Shown: piece by piece, positions 25,017 to 33,107 of the stretch
Layout: each line of letters begins with the position of its first letter
Numbering within the stretch: the first letter of the stretch is position 1
Source: DASPJQ01 sp035299065
GTDB lineage: Bacteria; Bacteroidota; Bacteroidia; Flavobacteriales_D; UBA2798
DNA length: 44,904 nucleotides
Assembly (NCBI GenBank): GCA_035299065.1
Contig: DATGXI010000070.1
Location: forward strand, 1-44,904
Reading direction: 5' to 3'
The notes under the pieces: model-generated
The model's database searches: none
Told to the model about the DNA's origin: nothing
The model's input: only the letters and a program-made list of their open reading frames with translations
Program-made: the position numbers and the translations under genes

Positions 25017-25517
25017 CTACTGGATCAAATCGCTTAGTTTCCGGGCAAAAGCATTTCTGACTGAGCGTTGAAGCCCATCGCGTTCGTATTCAGAATTAAC
25101 ACGAATCTGTTTTTTATCTTCTATTTTTTGAATTACAAAATTGACATTAAAGGTCTTTTTAACATCGCGCATGCTGCCGCTAAGTCCAATATCAAAGTCT
25201 GAATCCATGCAAGTGGTAATTACAAGATAGTGACCGGTTTTAAATTTCCACACATAATCAATTTTGTAATTGCTGAGTTGTTTTTTTTGGTCCAGCATTC
25301 GCATGATTTCATCCAGGTTGAAGTTTTCAGAATAAGGATATGAACCATAAGGCTCGTTTAATGACTTTGCAATTTCAATTGCCATTCCAGGGTCCTGGGT
25401 AAGTTTTTCGGTAAGGATCCTTGATTTGTTTTTTTGCTTATGGTTATTAAGAACTCTTTTAATGGCGTAACCAATTCCAAAAAGTACCAATACAACAATT
25501 AAAATGCCTTTTGCCAT
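25017..25517 (-). CDS. Membrane-anchored hypothetical protein, 166 aa
   Basis: One N-terminal membrane helix (GILIVVLVLFGIGYAI, residues 4-19) is followed by a Lys/Arg-rich turn, then a soluble domain with FKTGHYLVITTCMDSDFDIGLS and MRDVKKTFNVNFVIQKI strands. Positive residues after the helix suggest the soluble part lies in the cytoplasm. It begins 13 bases after the GH92 stop, so it is probably cotranscribed with GH92. Family unknown; no enzymatic motif seen. Confidence 0.7.
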   Translation of the reverse strand: MAKGILIVVLVLFGIGYAIKRVLNNHKQKNKSRILTEKLTQDPGMAIEIAKSLNEPYGSYPYSENFNLDEIMRMLDQKKQLSNYKIDYVWKFKTGHYLVITTCMDSDFDIGLSGSMRDVKKTFNVNFVIQKIEDKKQIRVNSEYERDGLQRSVRNAFARKLSDLIQ

Positions 25518-25530
25518 GTAGTTTTGTGTT

Positions 25531-28506
25531 TTACTTCACCTCAATCTCATCTACAAAAATAAAGGCATCGTCACCATTCATTCCTGAACCCACATGCCAT
25601 TTAGGTAATTTCCCAAAATTCACGGCTTTTATTTTAATGTAACGCGCCTGTATGGGTTTTGTAAACGTTCCAATTTTTTTTATTTCAATTGGCAAATCCT
25701 CCGAAGCTATAGGTATGTCCTGCACCGGGTTGGCACCAAATTTATCCCAGTTTTTTCCATCGTAGGAAGAATAAAATTCAACTGATTTTGGAAAAAATAT
25801 CCATGCACGCGTATCCTGTAAAAAGGTCACATCAACCTGGCCTACCTGTATTGGTTTTTGCAAATCAACAATGCATTCAAAATCCTGTGCCTGGTATCCT
25901 TGCCAGCCACCCTTGCGCCAGTCTTTATCACCATGCAAACCATCAATGATACCCGCATCGCCACCAGCGGTGTATTGCGCATTGTATTTACCATTGATTT
26001 TTACAGTCCAGTTATGCGGAATCTTATGAAAAGAGGCGAAGGATTGGTGGCTTCCCCAGTTTTGTGTTGCATTAATATAATACGCCCATATTTTTTTTGA
26101 TTCTTTTATGTAGAATGGCCCGGTATATTTAAACTGACCTTCTTCCCATGATTCATTTTCCGAAAAAGGATTGTTAAAGGTATAGTAGAGTTGATTTGAT
26201 GGGTCAGTTGGAGCAAGTAGTTCAATTTTAAGCGAATCGTTGAACGTTTTAGTATTGGTTAAAAAAACAGGAACCGGAATGTCTCTTGTTTCATTGGCAG
26301 TCACTGGAAAATGTTTAACGGAACTCGTGATGACTTCATAAATTGGTTTATTTGACATTTGCATCACAAATTCACCACCATTCATAATTTCATCATGGGT
26401 AACGTAAAAACGAGGTACGTCTTTTATGTAATAATTATCATTGTCCAGGTTTTTTGCATGAATTGTAAATGATTTGCCATTTTCCAGGTGAATGGTGGAT
26501 TTTTCAAAGGAAGGTGTTCCAAGTGCATACTCGGGTTTTCCGGGACACACCTGGTAAAATCCAAGTGCGCTTAATACGTGCCAGGCGCTCATTTGGCCGC
26601 AATCCTCATTTCCAATTAATCCATCGGGATTATTTTTATAGAACTCAGTTTGTATTTTATGAATAAGGCTTTGTGTTTTCCACGGTTTTTTACCGTAAAC
26701 ATATAAATAGGCCATGTGGTGACTTGGTTCGTTTCCATGAGCATATTGACCAATTAATCCGGTAATATCAGCCTGATCCCTTCCTTCTGTTTTGCTGCTG
26801 GCATTAAACAACTCATCAAGTTTAGCAATGAATTTTTCCTCACCTCCAAGGGCTTTTTTCAAACCTTCAATATCCTGTGGAACAAAAAAAGTGTATTGCC
26901 AGGCATTTGCTTCCGTAAAATTATTGTTTACTTCACGCGGTTCAAAAGGGCTAAGCCATCCGCCATTTGAACGCGGCCGAATAAAACCGGTTTTTGGATC
27001 AAATAAATTTTTCCATCCTGCGCCATGCGAGTACCATGCTGCCGCTATATCTTTTTCGCCAAGCTTTTCGGCCAGGGTTCCAATGCACCAGTCGTCATAA
27101 GCATATTCAAGTGTTTTGGAAACCGATTCGTGTTCGTTTTCTATCGTAAGGTATCCGTTTAATTGAAATTCATTGGTTCCAAAAAGTCCCGAATGTGAAC
27201 TGTGCATCATGGCACCTAAAGCGGTTTTAGCGTCTTCATTGCTAATGATGTTTTTTGCATAAGCATCGGCAATTACACTTACAGAATGATAACCAATCAT
27301 GCACTCTGTTTCATTTGACGACAGTTCCCAAACAGGCAAACGTCCGCCATCTTTGTATTGGGCTAAAAAAGTTTGAATGAAATCATGCGTGCGTTTTTGA
27401 TCAATAATGGTTAGTAGGGGATGTAAACCACGGAAAGTGTCCCACAATGAAAACACAGTATAATACGTATATCCTTCGGCTTTGTGAATTTTATTATCGC
27501 GTCCGCGGTAACTGCCATCCACATCACTTGCAGTTGAAGGGTGAATCATGCAATGGTAAAGCGATGTATAAAACGTTGTGAGCTTGTCTTTATCGGTAGA
27601 AGTAACTTCAATTTTTGACAATTCTTTATTCCAGGCGGCCTGGGCATCTTTTTTTACTTTTTCAAAATCCCATCCCTTTATTTCTGCTGCAAGATTTTTA
27701 CGCGCGTTTTCAATGCTTACATTAGAAATACCAACCTTGATAAGCAATGGTTTGTTTTTTAGCTTTTTGAACGAGTAACAGGCAAAATCCTCGATGTTTG
27801 TATTTTTTTCGTTGTTCTTTGACCTGTGATCAATAATGTACGTTGCGGGTGATGAAAATTCAACAACAAAGTAAATATGCTGGTCTTGCGCCCATGCACT
27901 GCTCCTGCGAAATCCTTCCAAATGTGTTTTGTCAACCATTTTTAATTCTGATTGAATTGTTTTGTCGCGATGGGTGAGCTTTAAAACAATGTCGGCACCT
28001 TCACCTTTTACAAATGTGTATTTATGCATGCCGCAACGGGTTGTTGAGGTTAACTCAGCAACAATATCGTTTTCGAATTTCACTTTGTAATAGCCAGCTT
28101 CAGCTTTTTCGTTTACATGATTAAACCGTTCGCAAAAAGTTCCATAATCAAATTGCATGTTTTTTTCTTCAGCCATGGCTTTTTCGTCTTCAATTCTGTC
28201 ATACGGTAAAATGGCAATATCGCCATAGTCAGAACAACCGGTGCCACTTAAATGCGTGTGTGAAAAGCCATAAATAAAATCATCGCTATGGTGGTAACCA
28301 CTGCAACCATCCCAGCTTCCGTCAATGCGCGTATCGGGACTAAGTTGTACCATGCCAAAAGGTACTGTAGCTCCTGGAAACGTATGCCCGTGGCCACCGG
28401 TTCCTATAAACGGGTTTATAAATTGAATATAATTTACCTGGGCATGTGACGTCAACAAAAGGCAGGTAAAACTAAAAGCAATAAAATATTTAGTAGAAAC
28501 AGGCAT
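25531..28506 (-). CDS. GH92 alpha-mannosidase with F5/8C-like C-terminal domain
   Basis: Start set at ATG 28506 (991 residues) rather than a TTG two codons earlier; this gives signal peptide MPVSTKYFIAFSFTCLLLTSHAQ. The GH92 N-domain opens INPFIGTGGHGHTFPGATVP and has GCSGYHHSDDFIYGFSHTHLSG. The catalytic core includes FSLWDTFRGLHPL and GNEDCGQMSAWHVLSALGFY with the expected acidic residues. Near residue 770-840 is a chitobiase-C-like segment (FYIKESKKIWAYYI), and the last 140 residues form an F5/8 type C (CBM32-like) domain ending FVDEIEVK. GH92 enzymes are Ca-dependent exo-alpha-mannosidases, often acting on N-glycan or yeast mannan chains. No T9SS tail is seen, so a periplasmic location is likely. 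Confidence 0.95.
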   Translation of the reverse strand: MPVSTKYFIAFSFTCLLLTSHAQVNYIQFINPFIGTGGHGHTFPGATVPFGMVQLSPDTRIDGSWDGCSGYHHSDDFIYGFSHTHLSGTGCSDYGDIAILPYDRIEDEKAMAEEKNMQFDYGTFCERFNHVNEKAEAGYYKVKFENDIVAELTSTTRCGMHKYTFVKGEGADIVLKLTHRDKTIQSELKMVDKTHLEGFRRSSAWAQDQHIYFVVEFSSPATYIIDHRSKNNEKNTNIEDFACYSFKKLKNKPLLIKVGISNVSIENARKNLAAEIKGWDFEKVKKDAQAAWNKELSKIEVTSTDKDKLTTFYTSLYHCMIHPSTASDVDGSYRGRDNKIHKAEGYTYYTVFSLWDTFRGLHPLLTIIDQKRTHDFIQTFLAQYKDGGRLPVWELSSNETECMIGYHSVSVIADAYAKNIISNEDAKTALGAMMHSSHSGLFGTNEFQLNGYLTIENEHESVSKTLEYAYDDWCIGTLAEKLGEKDIAAAWYSHGAGWKNLFDPKTGFIRPRSNGGWLSPFEPREVNNNFTEANAWQYTFFVPQDIEGLKKALGGEEKFIAKLDELFNASSKTEGRDQADITGLIGQYAHGNEPSHHMAYLYVYGKKPWKTQSLIHKIQTEFYKNNPDGLIGNEDCGQMSAWHVLSALGFYQVCPGKPEYALGTPSFEKSTIHLENGKSFTIHAKNLDNDNYYIKDVPRFYVTHDEIMNGGEFVMQMSNKPIYEVITSSVKHFPVTANETRDIPVPVFLTNTKTFNDSLKIELLAPTDPSNQLYYTFNNPFSENESWEEGQFKYTGPFYIKESKKIWAYYINATQNWGSHQSFASFHKIPHNWTVKINGKYNAQYTAGGDAGIIDGLHGDKDWRKGGWQGYQAQDFECIVDLQKPIQVGQVDVTFLQDTRAWIFFPKSVEFYSSYDGKNWDKFGANPVQDIPIASEDLPIEIKKIGTFTKPIQARYIKIKAVNFGKLPKWHVGSGMNGDDAFIFVDEIEVK

Positions 28507-28509
28507 GAA

Positions 28510-28517
28510 CAAATATA
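28510..28517 (-). promoter_or_regulatory. Candidate -7 box (TATATTTG) for GH92, almost touching the start
   Basis: TATATTTG on the minus strand ends 3 bases before ATG 28506. If used, transcription would begin at or next to the start codon (leaderless). No -33 TTG at proper spacing is seen, so this is tentative. Confidence 0.4.
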
Positions 28518-28562
28518 GGAAAGGGATTTGAGCTAAAACGATTTATTTAAAGGAAAATTTCA

Positions 28563-30332
28563 TTAAAAGCGGATTCCTATGAGCAACATGTCATCGGTTT
28601 GTTCGTATTGGCCTTGCCAGGCAGCAATTTCATTTTCAAGTGAAGCAACCTGGTCTTTCATGCTCAGGGGCTGCAAGCCTTTCAACATGTCCCTGAAACG
28701 TTTGATCATGAATTTTTTTCCTTCATCGCCACCAAATTGATCCTGTATACCGTCAGAAAACAGGTAAATCGTATCGCTTTGATTGACGTTAAAACGTTGT
28801 TCAGTAAAAAACTTATCGCCATAATGTTGGTAACTACCAATAGGCGTTTTATTTCCTTTTATTTCAATAAGCTCTGAATTTTTGAAAATGTAAAGAGGGC
28901 GTTTTGCACCTGCAAACGTAATCTCTTTTTTCTTCATGTTGTAGGTACAAATAGCAGCATCCATTCCGTCATTGGTTGCAATTTCACCGTGCTGTTTCAA
29001 CGTTTCCTGTAATTTTTTATCAAGCTGACTAAGAATTTTTGCAGGGCTGGTTATGCCTGAAAAATTTACGATTTGGTTGAGCAGCGAGTTTCCAATGACG
29101 GTCATTAACGCTCCGGGTACACCGTGTCCGGTACAATCCAATGCAGCTATAACCGCGTCATCACCTTGTTGTGTATACCAGTAAAAATCGCCACAAACAA
29201 TGTCTTTTGGTTTATACAAAATGTAGGATTGATCAAATACACGGGTGATCATTTGATCAGAAGGCAGTATAGACTCCTGTATACGCTTTGCGTAACTGAT
29301 GCTGTCTTTTATTTCCCTGTATGCGTGCTCCAGCTTTACGCCTTTTTCCAATACTTCTTTGGTACGTTCACGCACCTTGGTTTCCATTTCATCGGCATAG
29401 GTCCTTAAACTATCGCGCATGTGTATAAGGGCATTTCCCAACACATCATTATCACTTAGTTTGTCATAATTTACCGATAAATTACCGCTACCAATTTGTT
29501 TTGCGAATTCAGATGTTTTTGTGAAGCTATCAGCCAGAATATTAACAGCATGTGCCATTTCACCAATCACGTTCTCCTTTACTTCAACTTTTTCATCGGT
29601 CAATTCGCCTTTGCTTAATTGCTGTACCACGTCTTTCATTTTTACCACCGGTTTTTTGATGGCATTTGAAATGAAATAAACGGCAAATATTACGAACAGG
29701 AATAAAACCACTGAAGCAATAAGCATAATGGTCATGAGTTTGAAGGTGTCTGCTTCAATGTCATGCTTCATGTTGTCAGCTTCTTCGCGGTTGCGTTTAA
29801 TGATTTTGCTGAGTTGTTTTTTGATGGCGGCTGTACGCGGTAAAACTTCATCGTCAATAATTGCCTCGCATCCTAATTTCTTAATGGGAATTTCGTAGTC
29901 ATCGGCCGATGCCAGGGTTTCCATAATTTCTTCCTCCACAACCAAAAGGTCGTTGAATTTTTTAAAAACGGCCCTTAAACTATCACGATCAGCTTTTTTA
30001 TCCAGTTTTGTAAGAAATCCTTCCAGTTCTTTTTTTAGTTCAGGATAACGCGTTTTATGAAGCGCCTGCAATTCTTTTTTATCCTCATCGTCCTTACTGT
30101 ACTTTAAGTATGTCCAATTGGTGGAATACATTTTAGATTCGGTCACCATGAGGTTGAATTTCTCAAGTGATTCAATGTATGGATTAATCACCTCGGTCAT
30201 TTTAGCAATGGTGTTTTTGCTTTCAGATATGAGGTAAAAATTGAAACCAACGTTGGCAAGCACCACGCCAATTAAGACCATGAAGGCAATGGTAACATTT
30301 TTGAAACCTGTTCCTGAATACGTTTTTTTCAT
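28563..30332 (-). CDS. Membrane sensor with HAMP and SpoIIE (PP2C) phosphatase domains
   Basis: Start chosen at ATG 30332 (MKKTYSGTGFKNV, 589 residues); the upstream TTG at 30353 falls inside a -7 box candidate. One membrane helix (VTIAFMVLIGVVLANVGFNF) is followed by a helical extracytoplasmic domain of about 160 residues of four-helix type, then a second helix (LIASVVLFLFVIFAVYFIS). A HAMP domain and coiled coil (KVRERTKEVLEKGVKLEHAY) follow. The C-terminal phosphatase has GDFYWYTQQGDDAVIAALDC, TGHGVPGALMT, FSDGIQDQFGG and QTDDMLLIG, with metal-binding Asp in place. Such enzymes usually dephosphorylate anti-sigma-factor antagonists. It is divergent from the TonB receptor-YfiR operon, 138 bases apart. 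Confidence 0.93.
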   Translation of the reverse strand: MKKTYSGTGFKNVTIAFMVLIGVVLANVGFNFYLISESKNTIAKMTEVINPYIESLEKFNLMVTESKMYSTNWTYLKYSKDDEDKKELQALHKTRYPELKKELEGFLTKLDKKADRDSLRAVFKKFNDLLVVEEEIMETLASADDYEIPIKKLGCEAIIDDEVLPRTAAIKKQLSKIIKRNREEADNMKHDIEADTFKLMTIMLIASVVLFLFVIFAVYFISNAIKKPVVKMKDVVQQLSKGELTDEKVEVKENVIGEMAHAVNILADSFTKTSEFAKQIGSGNLSVNYDKLSDNDVLGNALIHMRDSLRTYADEMETKVRERTKEVLEKGVKLEHAYREIKDSISYAKRIQESILPSDQMITRVFDQSYILYKPKDIVCGDFYWYTQQGDDAVIAALDCTGHGVPGALMTVIGNSLLNQIVNFSGITSPAKILSQLDKKLQETLKQHGEIATNDGMDAAICTYNMKKKEITFAGAKRPLYIFKNSELIEIKGNKTPIGSYQHYGDKFFTEQRFNVNQSDTIYLFSDGIQDQFGGDEGKKFMIKRFRDMLKGLQPLSMKDQVASLENEIAAWQGQYEQTDDMLLIGIRF

Positions 30333-30350
30333 CCCAACGCGTAAAAGCCG

Positions 30351-30358
30351 CAAAACTA
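30351..30358 (-). promoter_or_regulatory. Candidate -7 box (TAGTTTTG) for the SpoIIE sensor gene
   Basis: TAGTTTTG on the minus strand lies 18 bases before ATG 30332. A TTG on that strand (30376-30378) is 17 bases further up, a little short of the usual 19-21. The box overlaps the alternative TTG start, which favours ATG 30332. Confidence 0.4.
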
Positions 30359-30458
30359 AGTGATCACCAAAATAACAATTATTTTAAAGTGAGGTAAGGT
30401 TGAGGTCTACTAAATCGCTATATTTTAGTCAAAACCAAGATTTTTATCGAATAAAACA

Positions 30459-30466
30459 TATATTTG
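30459..30466 (+). promoter_or_regulatory. Candidate -7 box (TATATTTG) for the TonB receptor gene
   Basis: TATATTTG ends 4 bases before ATG 30471, the same arrangement as for the GH92 gene on the other strand. If real, the transcript would be leaderless or nearly so. No clear -33 box. Confidence 0.4.
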
Positions 30467-30470
30467 TCAT

Positions 30471-32564
30471 ATGCGCGGCCGTTTTAATTTTACTGAACAA
30501 GGGTTTTTAACCAATGTACTTATAGTGGTTGCTTTGTTTTTTGGGCTATCTGTAAACGCCTATGGGCAGGAGCCTGATTCTACGAAAAAAGATACCATAA
30601 TTGATTTTTATGAAATGAGCCTTGAACAGTTGCAGGCATTAAAAGCTCATGGGGTTCCTACTGAAATGGAGGCTCTTTTAAATTCCTTAATATCAGTGGC
30701 TTCCAAAAAGCCTCTGTCGGCCCGTGAGTCGCCAAGCATCATCAGTATTGTTACCGAAGAAGAGATCAGGAATTCGGGAGCGAGAGATCTTATAGATGTT
30801 TTGAGGCTTGTACCAGGAATTGATTTTGGGCTTGACGTTGAGGGTGTAGTAGGTATTGGCGTTCGTGGAAACTGGGCGCATGAGGGAAAAGTACTTCTTC
30901 TTTTTGATGGCCAGGAAATGAATGAGGTTATGTTTGCTACCACGCAGTTTGGAAATCATTATCCTGTTGACCAAATTAAACGGATTGAAATTATTCGCGG
31001 ACCGGGTTCTGCCATTTATGGCGGCTTTGCTGAGTACGGTGTAATTAATATTGTTTCAAGGCAGGGTGCCGATATAAATGGGGCTACACTTTCAGGAATT
31101 TACGGGCAATTACAAAGTGATTTCGGAAGGCGAAATTTTAACGTTGGTGTTGGTCAAAAAATAAAAGATTTTGAATACAGTATTCAAGCCACAATAGGAG
31201 AGGCCAACCGAAGCGACCAGGATTATACCGATTTTGATACGTCAACATACAACATGGGTAAAGGAAATTCAAAACTTGATCCCAAATTTTTTAATGTAGG
31301 TTTATCGTACAAAGGATTAAGTTTTCGGGGTATTGGTGATTTTTATAAAATGACACAAAGAGATGTGTATGGTGTTAACGCGCCCATTGCTTATCCTGAA
31401 ACGTATCATTCAAAATATTTTGAATTAAAATATGCGTGGAAGATAAATGAAAAGTTTACCCTTACACCGCGTGTTAATTTTAAACAACAAACGCCATGGA
31501 GCACCCAACCCATTGATTCGGTTGTTGACGCGTATATAAAAACGGCTAACCGTTTAACAACTAACTTAACGGCCTCGTACAACATTAACCGCTATGTAAA
31601 CGTGGTTTTTGGTGGTGAAATGTATAAGGACATGGCCAGGGATGAAGTTGACAGCAGTTATTTTTCCAATGGCGAAAGTAAAGTGAATTACACCAATTAT
31701 GCGTTTTTTGCGCAAGGCCTGGTGAAAACACGCCTTGTAAACATTATTCTTGGTGCACGGTATGATGAGCACAATGTGTATGGAAATGCTTTTGTTCCGC
31801 GCGTTGGCTTCACCAAGAAATTCACAAAATTCCATTTCAAGGCTTTATACAGCAATGCGTTCAGGGCACCGTCCATTGAAAACATTAATGCAGCATACAA
31901 TGGTGAAATTAAACCTGAAAAAACCCAGGTTATTGAAATAGAAGCAGGTTATCAGGTAACCCGTAAGTCATTCCTTACACTTAATTTTTACGATATAACA
32001 ACGAAAAATCCAATTGTATATTATTATGACACTGTTGCCCTGGCCGACACCTACACAAATTTTGGTGAATCAGGTACCAGGGGCATAGAAGCCGAGTACC
32101 GTGTAAAACAACGTTGGGGTTATGCCACTATTAATTATGCATTTTATACAGTTGCGGGTAAAACCAGTATTGAAGATTACGCAATTCCCGATGATGAAAC
32201 GGCTTTGCTCGCATTTGCTGCACATCGCGTAAACCTTAACTCATGTTTTAACATTGGTAAGAAATTTTCCGTTTCACCAACGGTTTCTTTTTATGGCCCG
32301 CGTTATGGATATACATCCCTGGACACCACTTATACATCGGTAATTGAAAAATTACCAGCTACTACATTGATCAACTTATTCGTTAAGTTCACACCGGTTA
32401 AAGGCATAAGCATTGGTTTGGGTGTTTATGATCTATTGGACGAAAAATTCAGGTTTTTACAACCGTATAATGGTTACCATGCCCCATTGCCGGGACCTGG
32501 ACGTGAATTTATTTTGAGGGCACAATTTGATTTGAATTTCAAGAAGAAGGAGGAGAAGAAATGA
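30471..32564 (+). CDS. TonB-dependent receptor, YfiR-associated type
   Basis: A 697-residue outer-membrane receptor with signal peptide (LIVVALFFGLSVNAYGQ). A short N-terminal extension (IDFYEMSLEQLQALKAHG) precedes the plug: SVASKKPLSARESPSIISIVT, then IRNSGARDLIDVLRLVPG, IRGPGSAIYGG and GVINIVSRQ. The barrel has about 20 amphipathic strands and ends FILRAQFDLNFKKKEEKK, where the aromatic end is followed by an unusual Lys/Glu tail. There is no CarboxypepD-like domain as in SusC. Receptors of this plug type commonly neighbour YfiR proteins, as here: the next gene overlaps by 4 bases. The ligand is unknown; a signalling rather than pure uptake role is inferred. Confidence 0.93.
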   Translation: MRGRFNFTEQGFLTNVLIVVALFFGLSVNAYGQEPDSTKKDTIIDFYEMSLEQLQALKAHGVPTEMEALLNSLISVASKKPLSARESPSIISIVTEEEIRNSGARDLIDVLRLVPGIDFGLDVEGVVGIGVRGNWAHEGKVLLLFDGQEMNEVMFATTQFGNHYPVDQIKRIEIIRGPGSAIYGGFAEYGVINIVSRQGADINGATLSGIYGQLQSDFGRRNFNVGVGQKIKDFEYSIQATIGEANRSDQDYTDFDTSTYNMGKGNSKLDPKFFNVGLSYKGLSFRGIGDFYKMTQRDVYGVNAPIAYPETYHSKYFELKYAWKINEKFTLTPRVNFKQQTPWSTQPIDSVVDAYIKTANRLTTNLTASYNINRYVNVVFGGEMYKDMARDEVDSSYFSNGESKVNYTNYAFFAQGLVKTRLVNIILGARYDEHNVYGNAFVPRVGFTKKFTKFHFKALYSNAFRAPSIENINAAYNGEIKPEKTQVIEIEAGYQVTRKSFLTLNFYDITTKNPIVYYYDTVALADTYTNFGESGTRGIEAEYRVKQRWGYATINYAFYTVAGKTSIEDYAIPDDETALLAFAAHRVNLNSCFNIGKKFSVSPTVSFYGPRYGYTSLDTTYTSVIEKLPATTLINLFVKFTPVKGISIGLGVYDLLDEKFRFLQPYNGYHAPLPGPGREFILRAQFDLNFKKKEEKK

Positions 32565-33106
32565 GGGGAAATGAATTCATAAAGAGCAAACTTAAATTTA
32601 TACTGTTGTTTGCATTGTTGTTTACGGTACGCAAGCCTTGTGCAGCACAGGAAATGGACTACAAAGCCTATTCGCTTTTCGTTTACAATTTCATGAAGTA
32701 TGTTGAATGGCCACCCGAAGTTGCTTCTAAAGGTGATTTTGTAGTTGGTATTATTGGCGATTCACCCATCAGTAAAGAACTGCAAACATTGGCAGCCAAT
32801 AAAAAAGTGAAGGGAAAAAACATTGTGCTTAAAAGATTCTCCACTGTTGAAGAATGTAGTGGTTGCCAGCTTTTGTATGTTGCCTCAGGTAAAAGCAGCA
32901 TGATGAAAACCATAAAGGAGTCACTTAAGTCAAAACCCGTATTGGTTGTTGGTGAACGTGAAGGAACTGCAAAAAAAGGTGCCGCGTTGAGTTTTGTAAC
33001 GCTTGAAGATGATGTATTGAAATTTGATATCAATAAGGCGGAAATAGAACAGCATCAGTTGAAGATTTCCAGTTCACTAATTACGTTGGGAATAGTGATT
33101 GGCTAA
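32561..33106 (+). CDS. YfiR family periplasmic protein (DUF4154)
   Basis: A 181-residue protein with signal peptide (FILLFALLFTVRKPCAAQ). It shows the YfiR/DUF4154 pattern: AYSLFVYNFMKYVEWP, VVGIIGDSPISKEL, CSGCQLLYVASGKSS, PVLVVGEREG and a C-terminal LKISSSLITLGIVIG. In Pseudomonas, YfiR is a periplasmic repressor of the diguanylate cyclase YfiN. No GGDEF protein is near; the nearby membrane sensor with a periplasmic domain is the HAMP-SpoIIE phosphatase. The ATG overlaps the receptor stop (ATGA), and the receptor's AAGGAGGAG coding end serves as a strong ribosome binding site, rare in Bacteroidota. Confidence 0.92.
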   Translation: MRGNEFIKSKLKFILLFALLFTVRKPCAAQEMDYKAYSLFVYNFMKYVEWPPEVASKGDFVVGIIGDSPISKELQTLAANKKVKGKNIVLKRFSTVEECSGCQLLYVASGKSSMMKTIKESLKSKPVLVVGEREGTAKKGAALSFVTLEDDVLKFDINKAEIEQHQLKISSSLITLGIVIG

Positions 33107-33107
33107 A

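Noticed and set aside
28563..33106. A complete YfiBNR cyclic-di-GMP system
   Set aside because: No GGDEF or OmpA-like YfiB protein is encoded in the window; only the YfiR part is present.
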